Below are positions 1-11,740 of a stretch of DNA of 64,000 nucleotides, piece by piece (positions within the stretch are counted from its first letter, which is position 1; every line of letters begins with the position of its first letter). The translations under genes were made by a program, and so were the position numbers. The stretch is from Alnus glutinosa. Its lineage: Eukaryota; Streptophyta; Magnoliopsida; Fagales; Betulaceae. The stretch is taken from assembly GCF_958979055.1 (NCBI RefSeq), contig NC_084889.1, positions 30,934,261 to 30,998,260 on the forward strand, given 5' to 3'. The notes under the pieces were generated by a model, which did not search any database, was not told where the DNA came from, and saw only the letters and a list, made by a program, of their open reading frames with translations.

Positions 1-212
1 TATTTTGCTTCCTTTTTCACCTGCATTAAAATTTACCCAAATCTCCAACTAAATGCATTAAACCGAATCCTATGGCTTGTAACTAGGTCAAAGGTGTCTG
101 ACTAAAGACCCCAAAGAGATAAGAATAAAGAGACCACACCTTTTTTTTCACCCAACATAACTAGCCATATTTAATTCTTGATCCATATTTTTTTCTTAAA
201 GCTTAGAGAAAT

Positions 213-525
213 ATGAGCAAGCAAAAAATTGATTCATTCTTTAAGAAAAAAAGATGAGTCATTTAGAGGTTAAATAGACCTTTAGATAGACCATTAGTAA
301 CATATATTGATGCTTCAGTGAAAGAAGAATGTCTCTCTAAATTTCCAAGAATCCAACCTAAAAAAATTGATGCTACCTCTTTGGAACATGATCAGGATTA
401 CGTCCGAACGTAAATATGAGAATTTCTTATTAACTTACAACATGAAACCCGACGTCTTTATCTTAAAGCTGATCCATATCAACAAAATCTTTTAGAATAT
501 CCATTTTACAGGCGTAAAACATAAC
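213..525 (+). pseudogene. hAT transposase N-terminal scrap (TTF-type zinc finger family)
   Basis: Translating the plus strand in shifting frames gives the start of a TTF-type/ZMYM1-like hAT transposase: a Met followed by KQKIDSFFKKK, then a stretch ending FPRIQPKKIDATSLE, then NLQHETRRLYLKADPYQ. In the family these residues precede and form the TTF zinc-finger region. Several in-frame stops and shifts break it, and nothing after the YPF motif continues the domain, so it is a dead fragment. The family resemblance is from memory of the motif pattern. The C-terminal part of a protein of the same family lies on the opposite strand at 11258-11740. Confidence 0.6.
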
Positions 526-2084
526 ATTTTCTCATAACATAATATGAGAATAAAATCATAACATCTGTTCTTAGTGAGTAAAATACTCACTTTAGCTGCT
601 CGGTAATTGGTTTAAAGAAGGATCCCCAACGAAAGCCTTGCAATGCACCACTGGATTATTACATTACATGACACATCAAAACCAACACATAATATTTTTT
701 AACTCTAAATTCTTATATAGTCATTGAATTGCTCAAGAACTAAGACCCTTTGAAAAACCATAAATTTCTAAATGTTCCATTTGACAACCCATTAACTAAA
801 AACAATAACCCATAAGATTATCTTAGGGTTAAACACACAAAGTCACAAATTGCTAATTTACAACCCGTAGACAAATCTAGGGTTTTGGGTCTTACCTTAA
901 TTTCTCACCAAAAGTGAAACCTAACGCTTGGAAATTGTCTAGAACACTTCAAAGTATTTAATACCTAAAGAAAATTGAGAGATAAAGTTCAAACTCTAAA
1001 AAATCAGCACTAAATTTAAAGGAACTAGGATTTTTGAATTTATCTCAAACTAATCGGTGCAAACGTAGATTCTATCCCGAGGATTATGTTTTTGATGTCG
1101 GATTTGAGTTTGAAAGTTTCAAAATGCTAAACTCTAGGGTTTGTAGGCAAACCATATGAGAGAGAGAGAGAGAGAGAGAGATGGGAGAAGTGAGCTGGGG
1201 AAACTCACTCCAACAACTTCAATACAAGCCTATCCGGATATGCAAGTGGGTGTCTGGACACGCGTGTTCATGCTTCTGCTCTCAAGTAAGGCTATTTGGA
1301 CCATAAATTGTCCGTCTAGACACGCATAAAAACTAGGACTTACTGGAAGTCCCGTCCACAGGCCACTCGGTCACGGCAACGAACATGAATCTTTTGCCCA
1401 ACTTGTCCTAAAACCAAAATGATGGTTTTTTTTTTTTTTTTATGCCATTTAAACCTAGAACTATGTCATGAAGTGGATACTTGGCGTCACTACTTTAGTA
1501 TCTTATTTAGGACCATGATTAATTCGGTCCGTGGACCATGTTTAGGAAAGCGGTCAAGTTTAAATTAATTAACATGAGTATCTAGGGTAGATTTTTATTT
1601 ATTTTATATAATTATGAGAATCTTAGATACAGTACAAGGTCGAGTATTCCTATGAGCTGTAAATTCATGAGGGATTAAAGATGTTTGATTTGGTGTGACC
1701 GATCAAATAGTATGAGACATGGACGAGATATATCGAGTACGTGATTTGCTATGTTAGCTAGATGGTGACTTAATATAGCAATTCTATCTTATGTTAGCTA
1801 GATGGTGACTTAATATAGCAATTCTATCCTATGCCTTCTCGTCAAGTCGCACGCTTCATTTTCTTTATGAGGCGAGGATTGGATGAGAGATGAGGAGACA
1901 ATTAATGGATATGGTACCCAATATATATAGACGATTGGGATATGTTGGAAATTTCATTAAATACTAAATGAGAATGGTTATACTGTAGATGATTCATAAT
2001 TAAATTGGGCAATAGTCCATTCCCTTACAAGTGATAATACTAAAAGATTTTTCTTATACTCTTGATTATGATCATAACACTCAA
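526..2084. other. Gene-free stretch
   Basis: No open frame of note and no recognisable coding homology in either strand. It is AT-rich and contains a (GA)12 microsatellite at 1158-1181, a T-run near 1425-1441 and the 40-bp tandem pair listed separately. It lies 3' of the CRRSP gene. Confidence 0.5.
1751..1830. repeat. Two-copy 40-bp tandem repeat
   Basis: The segment 1751-1790 is repeated directly as 1791-1830 with a single T/C difference near the end. Each unit starts ATGTTAGCTAGATGG. It looks like a simple local duplication. Confidence 0.9.
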
Positions 2085-2816
2085 TTAAGCATTGAGAAAT
2101 TCGTACATCTCATATCTTACGCTGCAACTCACGACCGAAATGCGTCCTCCGTCTTTCCCATCACAATATTCGGAAAGTTTCGTGAGTACAAAACGAAGAC
2201 AAACCTCACAATTAGAGCTAGAAATGTCCCTCGTGCACTGAGTAAAACCATACAGTTTATCTGATCCGTTGACCTCTGAACTTCCGACTGCATACAAATT
2301 TTGTGATACAAGAGTTTCATCGGCAAGTTGGCTCCACATATTTACTTTGGTTTCGTTAAATGATATAATGGACTGGCTTAAATTATTCGGGGAACAAAAA
2401 GCCACGCCATGTAAGTCAAGATGGCCAAAGAAATTCTCATTTCCATACTTAAACAAGCATTTCTCATACCATATGGTTGCACCTTTGCTATTTGGGCAAC
2501 GGTTGAGAATCTCTTTGCTTGCATTAGCAACACAGCTCCGGCAGTCTGCATATGAGACATTAACGCGACAAAGAGCAAGTCCATATACTTCATACGGGCC
2601 CTGACCCCTGGAGCCAAGACTGAAACCTGCATTGGTTGGTGTTTCGTTTGAAAGATTCCCTGCGAGCTGTTGTAGGTTTTTGTCAAAAGGGTCATTAGTG
2701 GTAAACTTCTCAGGGCTTGAACACCTGTGATGGAGAGGGAGCTCACAAAATGCAACTTTGAAAAGAAGAATAAAGCTTAGAAGATAGAGAAGGGAGGCAA
2801 GTTTCAAGGAAGACAT
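2085..2816 (-). CDS. Cysteine-rich repeat secretory protein (two DUF26/Gnk2 domains)
   Basis: Predicted 243-residue secreted protein with an N-terminal hydrophobic signal peptide (about residues 1-24, ending AFC) and two DUF26 domains, each with the diagnostic C-X8-C-X2-C motif (Cys83/92/95 and Cys194/203/206). There is no transmembrane or kinase part after the second domain, so it belongs with the CRRSP38-like apoplastic proteins rather than the CRK receptor kinases. Gnk2-type members bind mannose and some are antifungal; whether this one does is not known. An in-frame Met lies 19 codons upstream (2873), but a TATA-like TATAAATA sits at 2877-2884, so that Met is probably upstream of the transcript start and the Met at 2816 is preferred. 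The gene has a single exon and no breaks. Confidence 0.85.
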   Translation of the reverse strand: MSSLKLASLLYLLSFILLFKVAFCELPLHHRCSSPEKFTTNDPFDKNLQQLAGNLSNETPTNAGFSLGSRGQGPYEVYGLALCRVNVSYADCRSCVANASKEILNRCPNSKGATIWYEKCLFKYGNENFFGHLDLHGVAFCSPNNLSQSIISFNETKVNMWSQLADETLVSQNLYAVGSSEVNGSDKLYGFTQCTRDISSSNCEVCLRFVLTKLSEYCDGKDGGRISVVSCSVRYEMYEFLNA

Positions 2817-2876
2817 TGTCGAATATGTACTGAGTGTACGTGGTAGTTCAGGCTTCAAGCATGCATGCAGCATTAA

Positions 2877-2884
2877 TATTTATA
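2877..2884 (-). promoter_or_regulatory. TATA box of the CRRSP gene
   Basis: TATAAATA on the minus strand, about 60 bases upstream of the chosen ATG at 2816. Its position favours that start over the in-frame Met at 2873. Confidence 0.45.
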
Positions 2885-3220
2885 TGCAGTGAGTTGGATT
2901 AAATTATAAATGAAAACGATAGTTTGGGGTGAAATTTGTTCTAATTTTACGTCTAATATTTTCTTTCTTTTACGAAGAGCTGTTTCAAGATTTTGACTTT
3001 TGCTTTAGATTAATTATGATGTTTGGTTAATTAATTGGCTTATGGTAAAGGTCGAAAAGGTACAATTAAAAATATTATTTTAAATATAAACTAATAAAAA
3101 GGTATAATTGCCAAGTTCTACTGATTTACTGAAAATCATGTGTAGAAGCAGCAATCCGATTGTACGAATTTTTTGAGGTGATTATTCAAAAAAAAAAAAT
3201 TGGGGGGCTATTTAATATTC

Positions 3221-3442
3221 TTGCCCACCTCCACCAAAACCAAAAGGTCCCGAAAAGAAATGTAATTTTATATAATTTAAAGGGACACTTAACTACAAAT
3301 AAATTAACCCGAAAGGATGCATGACCCTATTGATGGACTCAAGTCTTGTTAGTCACAACTTTAAATCTTTGGAGAGAAATATCAGAAACCAAAGAAGAAG
3401 GCTTTAATTAGGAGTGTTTCCAGAAATTAAATAAAGCTGGCT
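3221..3442. repeat. Old degenerate copy of the LBD-duplication sequence
   Basis: The run from the CCACCAAAACCAAAAGGTCC block through the ACTACAAATAAATTAACCC and TGATGGACTCAA blocks to GTTTCCAGAAATTAAA and GCTGGCTAAA matches the regions at about 4905-5170 and 7800-8070 in order, with indels and substitutions. It carries no LOB-domain exon. It is best read as an older partial copy of the unit that later duplicated in tandem. Confidence 0.7.
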
Positions 3443-4649
3443 AAAAAAAAAACTTCTATTACGACTGAACTAATATATTGATACGTCTGATATCGATCAA
3501 TTGGCCATAAAATAAAAAATTTGAATAGTTTTTGTGCGTGACTTTTTGGGTGTGGCGGGGATGCATAGATACAGTAGGGTTACATCTTACTAATCACAAT
3601 AACAATTGCAAATATGTTTCCCAACAAAATTTTAATATTTAAACTGCAAAACTGAATGTTAAAATCTTCTTTCGGAACAAGCTAGTTTGATTCATTTATA
3701 TGTCAAGATTGAGATATGTCTCCTATTCAGCAGCAGTTTTTCCTTTTACGCATAATATTTACAGGTTGCATGCCCAGGTTTTTTATATGTCCATTAGATA
3801 TATTGAAATTGAGGTTTTTCAGTCATTTTTTTGTTAGTTTTATTTTAACTAAAACGACTCAAATTTAAGTCGGTTTAACCCTAAAACAACTCAACTTGAA
3901 GTCTTAGGGGTCCTGTGCCACACTACTCTCCCAGCCATAGGCGTGTACAATTGATTACAGTTGCGCTTATTTATATATATTTTTTTTGTAATATATATAA
4001 TTATTTTTATTTTTAACAGGTTTTCTAAAATCCTATTGGTTATTTGGTTGCTGCTATTTCTAGTTTCCCGGTTATCCGATTAGCAGTTATACACCCCTAC
4101 CCGGCCCCATCACTTTTAGTAATATATCTACAACCCTAACCCTATATACTATATATAGCACTAAATTAACAAAAATATGAGTCATTATATATATATATAT
4201 AAGCCAAAAAAAAAAATATAAGTTGTAATTATATTTAGTATATATATATTATATATGTATAAACTCATTATATATATAGTATACTATATATAGCACTACA
4301 TAACTTGTATTTAAGATTGTCAAAATTCTCAAAATACCCTTAATTTTTTTTTAGGTAAAAAATTGCTAAAATTTAGATATTGGACAGAATTTAACGGAAT
4401 TTGCAATAATACCTATGCTTGAATCCTTGAAAATTTCGTAAGTTTTTTTTAAAAAAATATAAACACATGGATATTTTAGGAATTTTAATAGAATTTAACA
4501 GAAAATTCTAACGAAGGTTTGAAATTAGAAAAAATTGAAAGATTAATATCTTAAATTGACACCTCTTAAAATTTGGTTACATTTTAAAAAATAATGAAAA
4601 ATCAAGAATTATAAGTGAATTTTTCTCAATCTTATAGTGCAGCTGCTGC
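3443..4649. other. Gene-free AT-rich stretch
   Basis: Rich in short TA runs (for example near 4188-4202 and 4238-4285). No coding frame or known element was recognised. Confidence 0.5.
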
Positions 4650-4803
4650 CCAAAAAATGTTCTTGTTTCTCATCACAAGATTGGGAAATTTCCTTGATTG
4701 CAAAATCAAGACAACCCGCACAGTCAAAGCTGTCCGGGTGATTATATATTCAAATGTGTGTTTTTCTTCTTTTCTTTTTTTCTTTTCTACTTTATATAAA
4801 AAG

Positions 4804-4843
<40 letters not shown>

Positions 4844-5873
4844 CATTTATGGACAATCGAGTTACTTCATAACAAAGAAATTTTAGTTAGGCATGATATA
4901 TTGTCCATCCCCACCAAAACCAAAAGGTCCCCAAAAGAAATGGTACAATTTTTTGAAGGAACACTTAACTACAAATAAATTAACCCCCAACTAAACACCC
5001 CCCTCCCCCCCCCCCCAAAAAAAAAAAAAAAAGCTAGAAACATATTTTACTAACTCCGAAAGGACACATGACCTATTGATGGACTCAACTCTTTTTAAAT
5101 CCTATGATAGAAATTAAGATGATCAGAAAGGAAATGAGTGTTTCCAGAAATTAAAGCATGCAGCTGGCTAAACGTGCTGGTGGAGCTCGTCAGAGTTGGG
5201 CCAAGGTCTGCGGTCCCAATCGTTGTCCTCCACACACCAATAGTGGCCAACCTACAGTGATTCAATCCAGACCACTCTCGAACTCTCACTAGCTAACTCG
5301 GGTCATGCCACATCACCAATGTGATTACTGTTTAATCACGTGTGGAGTATAAGCATTACTCAGCTCACAATATATAAAATGTTGCAGTACTTGAACCCTA
5401 GCCTAAACAACTTAAACTACCACCAGAATATATCCTAAATTAATTGTTTTTTGTCTTCTTTGTTAACCTTCAGAGGGCTCCATGCATTTTTTTTTTTTTT
5501 TTGGTTTCACGCCTCTTGGAATAATAGTCCATGAAAGCTTAGAATGCAAGACAAAGCTTATGCAGTTGATATCCATAGAAATATAGAATAAATTATTTGC
5601 TGATCAATCAGGGAAAAGACAAATCATTTATTTGCATCGTGTTAAATTGGAATTTGGAAAAAAATGACAAAAATTTCTTAAAAATTAGGTGGTAAGAAAA
5701 TTCTTTCAACCCAATCTTTTTAGAAGTGTCATATGTTCTTAAAAATGTTTTTCATTTAAAAAATAAAATGTGTTTCTCACATGTTCAACAGGCGCAAAGC
5801 AATTTTGACACTTGAGTTGAAAGAATTCCTACGTACATCCCAGTTCATAGGAAATTACATCCTTGAAAAAAAT

Positions 5874-6187
5874 CTAATTAAACCAAGAATTTGGAGTGGA
5901 AAGAGGACAATATTGCTGTGGCAATAAATTGTTGAAGTTGCTGGAATTGGCTTCATCAATTGGCTGAACTTGTGGATTACAATTGAGGAAGGCAATCTCA
6001 GCTTGGGTCTTAGCCAGCTCGCTTTCTCCGTTGTGTAGTTGTTGATATAATTGAGAGATAATGCCAACACACCCATAAACAGGATCTTCAATACGACATT
6101 TTGCCTCGAAATACAATGTTTCCGCTGCCTGAGCTCGGAGAGTGAGTGGGAGTTGCTGAATTTAATTAAAGACAAACAGTAATTAAT

Positions 6188-6273
<86 letters not shown>

Positions 6274-6486
6274 TAATGAGTTCATGATAAAAGTATATGT
6301 ATTTAATAAAATGTAGTAAGAAAAATATTTTACCTGGAGGATCTTTGCAACATTGCTAGCACCATAGATTTTGTGAACAGAAGCAAATCTTTGAGGATCG
6401 TTGGGAGGGAAATAAAGAGAGAAAATGCAATCGGAAGGGCATCTTCTTCTCAAATACTTGCAAGCTGCACAACGAGCAGAGATCAT
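5874..6486 (-). CDS. LOB-domain (LBD) transcription factor, copy A
   Basis: Two exons, 6486-6334 and 6155-5874, joined in phase 0 across a GT-AG intron, giving 144 residues. The N-terminus has the LOB C-X2-C-X6-C-X3-C zinc-finger-like motif (Cys6, 9, 16, 20), then the GAS block (FASVHKIYGASNV), then after the splice the conserved DPVYGCV and a leucine-zipper-like stretch (about residues 84-107). The intron sits just after the GAS block, the usual LBD position, and the sequence is closest to the LBD23/LBD24 type by recall. An in-frame TAA two codons upstream fixes the start. LBD proteins are plant-specific nuclear DNA-binding regulators of lateral organ and root development; the target of this one is unknown. 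The intron carries a 79-bp TA repeat. Confidence 0.85.
6192..6270. repeat. (TA)n microsatellite in the LBD copy A intron
   Basis: An uninterrupted AT run of 79 bases inside the intron. The equivalent site in copy B (about 9084-9095) has only about a dozen bases, so the tract expanded in A or contracted in B after duplication. Confidence 0.95.
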
Positions 6487-6775
6487 GGTTTAAATCCTAG
6501 AAAGAATCTAATTAACCAAAGAAAGATTTCCTCAATATTTTTCTCTCGTAGAAGAAAATCTAATGGAGATTTTGGTGACTTATTTTGTCTAAACAAGAGA
6601 AAAAGACAGTATTTGTAATGTAAACAATGAGCTATAGCTTGGAGAGATCTTGCAACGGCTAGTTTTTCTTTCGAATTTGGAGATTAGAAAGGAAAGCTTC
6701 TGAGATGGTAAGAGTAGACCAAGAGAATTTTGAGTTTCTCTTCTCTCCACAATTAGGTTTTGCCTTACCATATTG

Positions 6776-6830
<55 letters not shown>

Positions 6831-7093
6831 AGTCTATAGCAAAGGTTTTAATATTGATCAAGACTAGTGTAAGAAAATATGAGATGTACGAATTTCCCCA
6901 TTCTTCAATGTTATCATGTTCATCAAGAGTAAAGTAGTAAATTATGCAATAAATAAAAATATCAAACCATTAGAGGGTTGTGAAAAAATCTATTTTAATT
7001 GGATATTCTTAGTAGTGGGTGTTTCTAGATTAATTTGCAGGTTTGGTGGGTGAGAATGGATACGGACACATAAGAGTACGTATGTGTTAAAGA

Positions 7094-7440
7094 TGTTAGA
7101 ATATATTATAAGATTTAATTTTATATTATGGATTTGATTTCAGCATTGTTTGTAGTTGATAATAATTAAATCAAATCTGATTTGAATACATTTAAATCTA
7201 ATTTGATTTGATCTCTCATATCATTTTGTATTATGGCCACCTTCTTATAAATAGAGAACTTTAATATTGTAAATTCATTAAGTGAACAAGATCGAGTAAC
7301 AATGTAACCTCTAGCTTAAGGTTTTATTCTATAAACATAGGTTATAGAACGAACCACGTAAAATCTTTGTGTTTATTTTATCATTTCGTTGTTTTTCTTT
7401 TAATTTTCAATGCTTTGATTATATTTTCTTTCAAAGGGAC
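7094..7440 (+). mobile_element. LTR-like fragment (copia type) in unit A
   Basis: Starts TGTTAGAATATATTATAAG, has a TATAAATAGAGAAC promoter-like box and later GAACCACGTAAAATCTTTGT, a phrase common at the 3' end of plant copia LTRs. No internal retrotransposon domains flank it, so it may be a solo LTR. The right end is not clear and I saw no convincing target duplication. The equivalent piece in unit B is at 9914-10262, so it was present before the tandem duplication. Confidence 0.45.
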
Positions 7441-7888
7441 TTCCGCGACTTCATTGTGTAAAAATGCTATTATAGAATCTTTACCGTTCATTTCACTAAT
7501 TGGAGATGCCCAGTTATTTACCAATGGACAAGCTGGTCGTTGCATAGTTAGTCGTCGCTGATAACTCCTTATCGCCAAAAAAACGTTCTTGTTTCTCATC
7601 ACAAGATTGGGAAATTTCCTTGATTGCAAAATGAAGACAACCCACACGGTCAAAGCTGTCTGGGTGATTATATATTCAAATGTGTGTTTCTCTTCTTTTC
7701 TTTTTTTCTTTTCTACTTTATATAAAAAGAAAAAAAAAATGACATTTATGGACAATCGAGTTACTTCGTAAAAAAGAAATTTTAGTTAGGCATGATATAT
7801 TGCCCATCCCCACCAAAACCAAAAGGTCCCTAAAAGAAATGGTACAATTTTTTAAAGGGACACTTAACTACAAATAAATTAACCCCCA

Positions 7889-7930
<42 letters not shown>

Positions 7931-8765
7931 AAAAAAGCTTGAAATATATTTTACTAACTCCAAAGGACACATGACCTATTGATGGACTCAACTCTTTTTA
8001 AATCCTATGATAGAAATTAAGATGATCAGAGAGGAAATGAGTGTTTCCAGAAATTAAAGCATGCAGCTGGCTAAACGTGATGGTGGAGCTCGTCAGAGTT
8101 GGGCCAAGGTCTGCGGTCCCAATCACTGTCCTCCGCACACCAACAATGGCCAACCTACAGTGATTCAATCCAGACCACTCTCAAACTCTCACTAGCTAAC
8201 TCGGGTCATGCCACATCACCAATGTGATTACTGTTTAATCACGCGTGGAGTATAAGCATTACTCAGCTCACAATATATAAAATGTTGCAGTACTTGAACC
8301 CTAGCCTGAATACTACCACCAGAATATATCCTAAATTAATTGTTTTTTGTCTTCTTTGTTAACCTTGAGGGGGCTCCATGCATTTTTTTTTTTTTTGTTT
8401 CACGCCTCTTGGAATAATAGTCCATGAAAGCTTAGAATGCAAGACAAAGCTTATGCAGTTGATATCCATAGAAATATAGAATAAATTATTTGCTGATCAA
8501 TCAGGGAAAAGACAAATCATTTATTTGCATCGTGTTAAATTGGAATTTGGAAAAATGACAGAAATTTCTTAAAAATTAGGTGGTAAGAAAATTCTTTCAA
8601 CCCAATCTTTTTATAAGTGTCATATATTCTTAAAAATGTTTTTCATTTTAAAAAAAAAAATGTGTTTCTCACATGTTCAACAGACGCAAAGCAGTTTTGA
8701 CACTTGAGTTGAAAGAATTCCTACGTACATCCCAGTTCATAGGAAATTATATCCTTGAAAAAAAT

Positions 8766-9310
8766 CTAATTAAACCAAGAATTTGGAGTGGAAGGAGGAC
8801 AATATTGATGGGGCAATAAATTGTTGAAGTTGCTGGAGTTGGCTTCATCAATTGGCTGAACTTGTGGATTACAATTGAGGAAGGCAATCTCAGCTTGGGT
8901 CTTAGCCAGCTCGCTTTCTCCGTTGTGTAGTTGTTGATATAATTGAGAGATAATGCCAACACACCCATAAACAGGATCTTCAATACGACATTTTGCCTCG
9001 AAATACAATGTTTCCGCTGCCTGAGCTCGGAGAGTGAGTGGGAGTTGCTGAATTTAATTAAAGACAAACAGTAATTAATCAACATATATATATAGTGTAA
9101 TGAGTTCATGATAAAAGTATATATATTTAATAAAATGAAGTAAGAAAAATATTTTACCTGGAGGATCTTTGCGACATTACTAGCACCATAGATTTTGTGA
9201 ACGGAAGCAAATCTTTGAGGATCATTGGGAGGGAAATAAAGAGAGAAAATGCAATCGGAATGGCATCTTCTTCTCAAATACTTGCAAGCTGCACAACGAG
9301 CAGAGATCAT
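8766..9310 (-). CDS. LOB-domain (LBD) transcription factor, copy B
   Basis: Same structure as the copy at 5874-6486: exons 9310-9158 and 9047-8766, phase-0 GT-AG intron, 144 residues. I count only three amino-acid differences: P17H inside the LOB cysteine motif, Q131H and L136P in the C-terminal tail. The four cysteines, the GAS block, DPVYGCV and the zipper-like stretch are kept, so both copies look functional at sequence level. The Pro-to-His change next to the third motif Cys is at a position that is usually conserved in this subgroup and could weaken DNA binding. Promoter sequence is duplicated as well, so similar expression is expected. Confidence 0.85.
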
Positions 9311-9913
9311 GGTTCAAATCCTAGAAAGAATCTAATTAACCAAAGAAAGATTTCCTCAATCTTTTTCTCTCGTAGAAGAAAATCTAATGGAGATTTTGGT
9401 GACTTATTTTGTCTAAACAAGAGAAAAAGACAGTATTTGTAATGTAAACAATGAGCTATAGCTTGGAGAGATTTTGCAACGGCTAGTTTTTCTTTCGAAT
9501 TTGGAGATTAAAAAGGAAAGCTTCTGAGATGGTAAGAGTGGACCAAGAGAATTTTGAGTTTCTCTTCTCTCCACAATTGGGTTTTGCCTTACCATATTGA
9601 GGTGTCTCAAACAGCTCTTTAATTGTCAAGTTAGGTTTTTTTTTTTTTTTAAATTAGTCTATAGCAAAGGTTTTAATATTGATCAAGACTAGTGTAAGAA
9701 AATATGAGATGTGTACGAATTTCCCCATTCTTCAATGTTATCATGTTCATCAAGAGTAAATTAGTAAATTATGCAATAAATAAAAATATCAAACCATTAG
9801 AGAGTTGTGAAAAAATCTATTTTGGTAATCTTAGTAGTGGGTGTTTCCATATTAATTTGAAGGTTTGGTGGGTGAGAATGGATACGGACACATAAGAGTA
9901 CGTATGTGTTAAA

Positions 9914-10262
9914 GATGTTAGAATATATTATAAGATTTAATTTTATATTATGGATTTGATTTCAGCATTGTTTGTAGTTGATAATAATTAAATCAAATCT
10001 GATTTGAATACATTTAAATCTAATTTGATTTGATCTCTCATATTATTTTGTATTATGGCCACCTTCTTATAAATAGAGAACTTTTATATTGTAAATTCAT
10101 TAAGTGAATAAGATTGAGTAACAATGTAACATCTGGCTTTAGGCTTTATCTTATTAACATAGGTCATAGAACGAACCACGAAAAATCTTTGTGTCCGTTT
10201 TATTATTTCGTTGTTTTTCCTTTAATTTTCATAGCTTTAATTATATTTTCTTTCAAAGGGAC
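9914..10262 (+). mobile_element. LTR-like fragment (copia type) in unit B
   Basis: Duplicate of the piece at 7094-7440, with the same TGTTAGAATATATTATAAG start and TATAAATAGAGAAC box. It came along with the tandem duplication. Confidence 0.45.
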
Positions 10263-10395
10263 TTCCACGACTTCGTTGTGTAAAAATGCTATTGTAGAAT
10301 CTTTATTGTCCATTTCACTAATTGGAGATGTCCAGTTATTTACCAATGGACAAGCTAGTCGTTGCATAGTTAATCGTCGCTAATAACTCCTTACC

Positions 10396-11257
10396 ATCAA
10401 CGGCCAGGTTGTCGTTGCCGATAACTCCTTATCAACGGCAATTAGCTTGTCGTCGTTGATGACTAATAAACCTTTATTTTTTTTGCCAATTGCTTTTATT
10501 TGTACTGATTATGGCACATCAACAAGGCATCATGCATAGCCATTACCAAAACATGTTTTCCAACCAAATAAAGTATTAATCATTTCATAAAAAATTCATT
10601 ACAACAAAAGTTGTTATCTAGACACAATAATCTCTTATTGTCCAAAACTCATAGTAAACATCATTGGCATTGAACTTAAATAAAAATTTGGCATCAGTGA
10701 CTAACATATATAAGAAAAATTACAACATTCCAAAACACAAATTAAATAATCACCATTAATGGTTGTCCAAATGAAAAATCAATCACACCATCAAAATAAT
10801 CTTGTGACTATCGACGCTTTAACATCCAACTTTTGTTCATAGCTCAACTACATCCAAATTAAGAAAGACGATTGGGATTATAACACACATAGTTAACAAC
10901 ACAGAAGATTTGAAATAAATAAATGACGGATTTAGGAGAGGCCCTTAACAATGACGGAGCTAGGATTTTGGTTCGCATGGGGGCAAGATTAAAAAAACAA
11001 GTTGAACAAAAATTAATTAAAAATATTAAAAAAAAATATATATAACTAGTGAAATAAATAAAAAAAATTCAAAAAAAAATCAATTAATTATCGTTTAAAA
11101 CATATAAATGTGTAACTTGCAATTACTTTTGTCATGTCTACCGTTAATTTATTCAGTTGCCATTGACGAGTTTTCATATTTTGAAATCGCTGCATGATTT
11201 CTTCATTGTTTTTATTCTTAAATATATCATTCTCAATGTACGTAACCAGATAATCAT
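10396..11257. other. Gene-free stretch
   Basis: No coding frame recognised. The end of it (from about 10950) probably belongs to the flank of the hAT remnant that follows. Confidence 0.45.
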
Positions 11258-11740
11258 TTATTCACAAATCTCATACTCAGTTACGAAAACGATTTTCTTA
11301 ACAATATTTATAGTTGAAAAGACACTTTCAACAGTAGTTGTTGTAACCGGTTGAAGCTGCAGAACCAACAACAATGCCACTAATGAATAAACCAATGGAT
11401 ACACAATATTCTTTTTCATCTCTACCATCTTCTCATTAAGTTCTCTAATCTCTTTGAGTGTTATAAATTCTTCACTAAAACGCATTTTAATGATTTATGT
11501 TTCAAGTTGGTTATCAAATTAACATGACAATTGAACTGCTGAAAAATTATTCGGATAAAATTGAGCAAGTCGAATTAATTTCTTTTTGTCAAAAGTAGCA
11601 AATGAGTCATCTTCACTTAAGCACGCAACACAAAATAATAATTTAGAATTCACCTCATCAAAACGTCTTTTAAGTTCATGTAGTTGCATGTCTATAACAG
11701 TACGATAAAGCTTCACTCGGTAATGAAATGAATTTTTCAT
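11258..11740 (-). pseudogene. hAT transposase C-terminal remnant (dimerisation domain)
   Basis: Two adjoining frames on the minus strand. 11740-11519 reads MQLHELKRRFDEVNSKLL and CVACLSEDDSFATFDKKKL, the pre-C-terminal part of TTF/ZMYM1-like hAT proteins. 11485-11258 reads VYPLVYSLVALLLVL and TVESVFSTINIVK, a form of the hAT dimerisation domain. A stop/frame change separates them and no N-terminal part is attached, so it is a dead remnant. It is the same family as the fragment at 213-525. Confidence 0.7.

Larger units (their letters stand above)
4650..7575. repeat. Direct tandem duplication, unit A (LBD gene)
   Basis: Unit A lines up with 7576-10395 over its whole length: the TTCTTGTTTCTCATCACAAG start, the polyC/polyA tract, the 3' flank, both LBD exons, the promoter, an LTR-like piece, and the end at TAACTCCTTA. 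The units differ mainly in microsatellite length: a 79-bp TA tract in A against about a dozen bases in B, longer A and T runs in A, and a longer C run in B (about 7896-7920). The junction shows GCCAAAAAA-like microhomology (GCCCAAAAAA at the left end, GCCAAAAAAA at the joint). Confidence 0.9.
7576..10395. repeat. Direct tandem duplication, unit B (LBD gene)
   Basis: Second copy of the 4650-7575 unit, in the same orientation, about 2.8 kb. After TAACTCCTTA the two units diverge: A runs into the start of B, B into unrelated sequence (CCATCAACGGCCAGG). Confidence 0.9.

Noticed and set aside
4615-4978. Lysine-rich open frames around 4.8 kb
   Set aside because: They are translations of a long poly-A run and have no other content.
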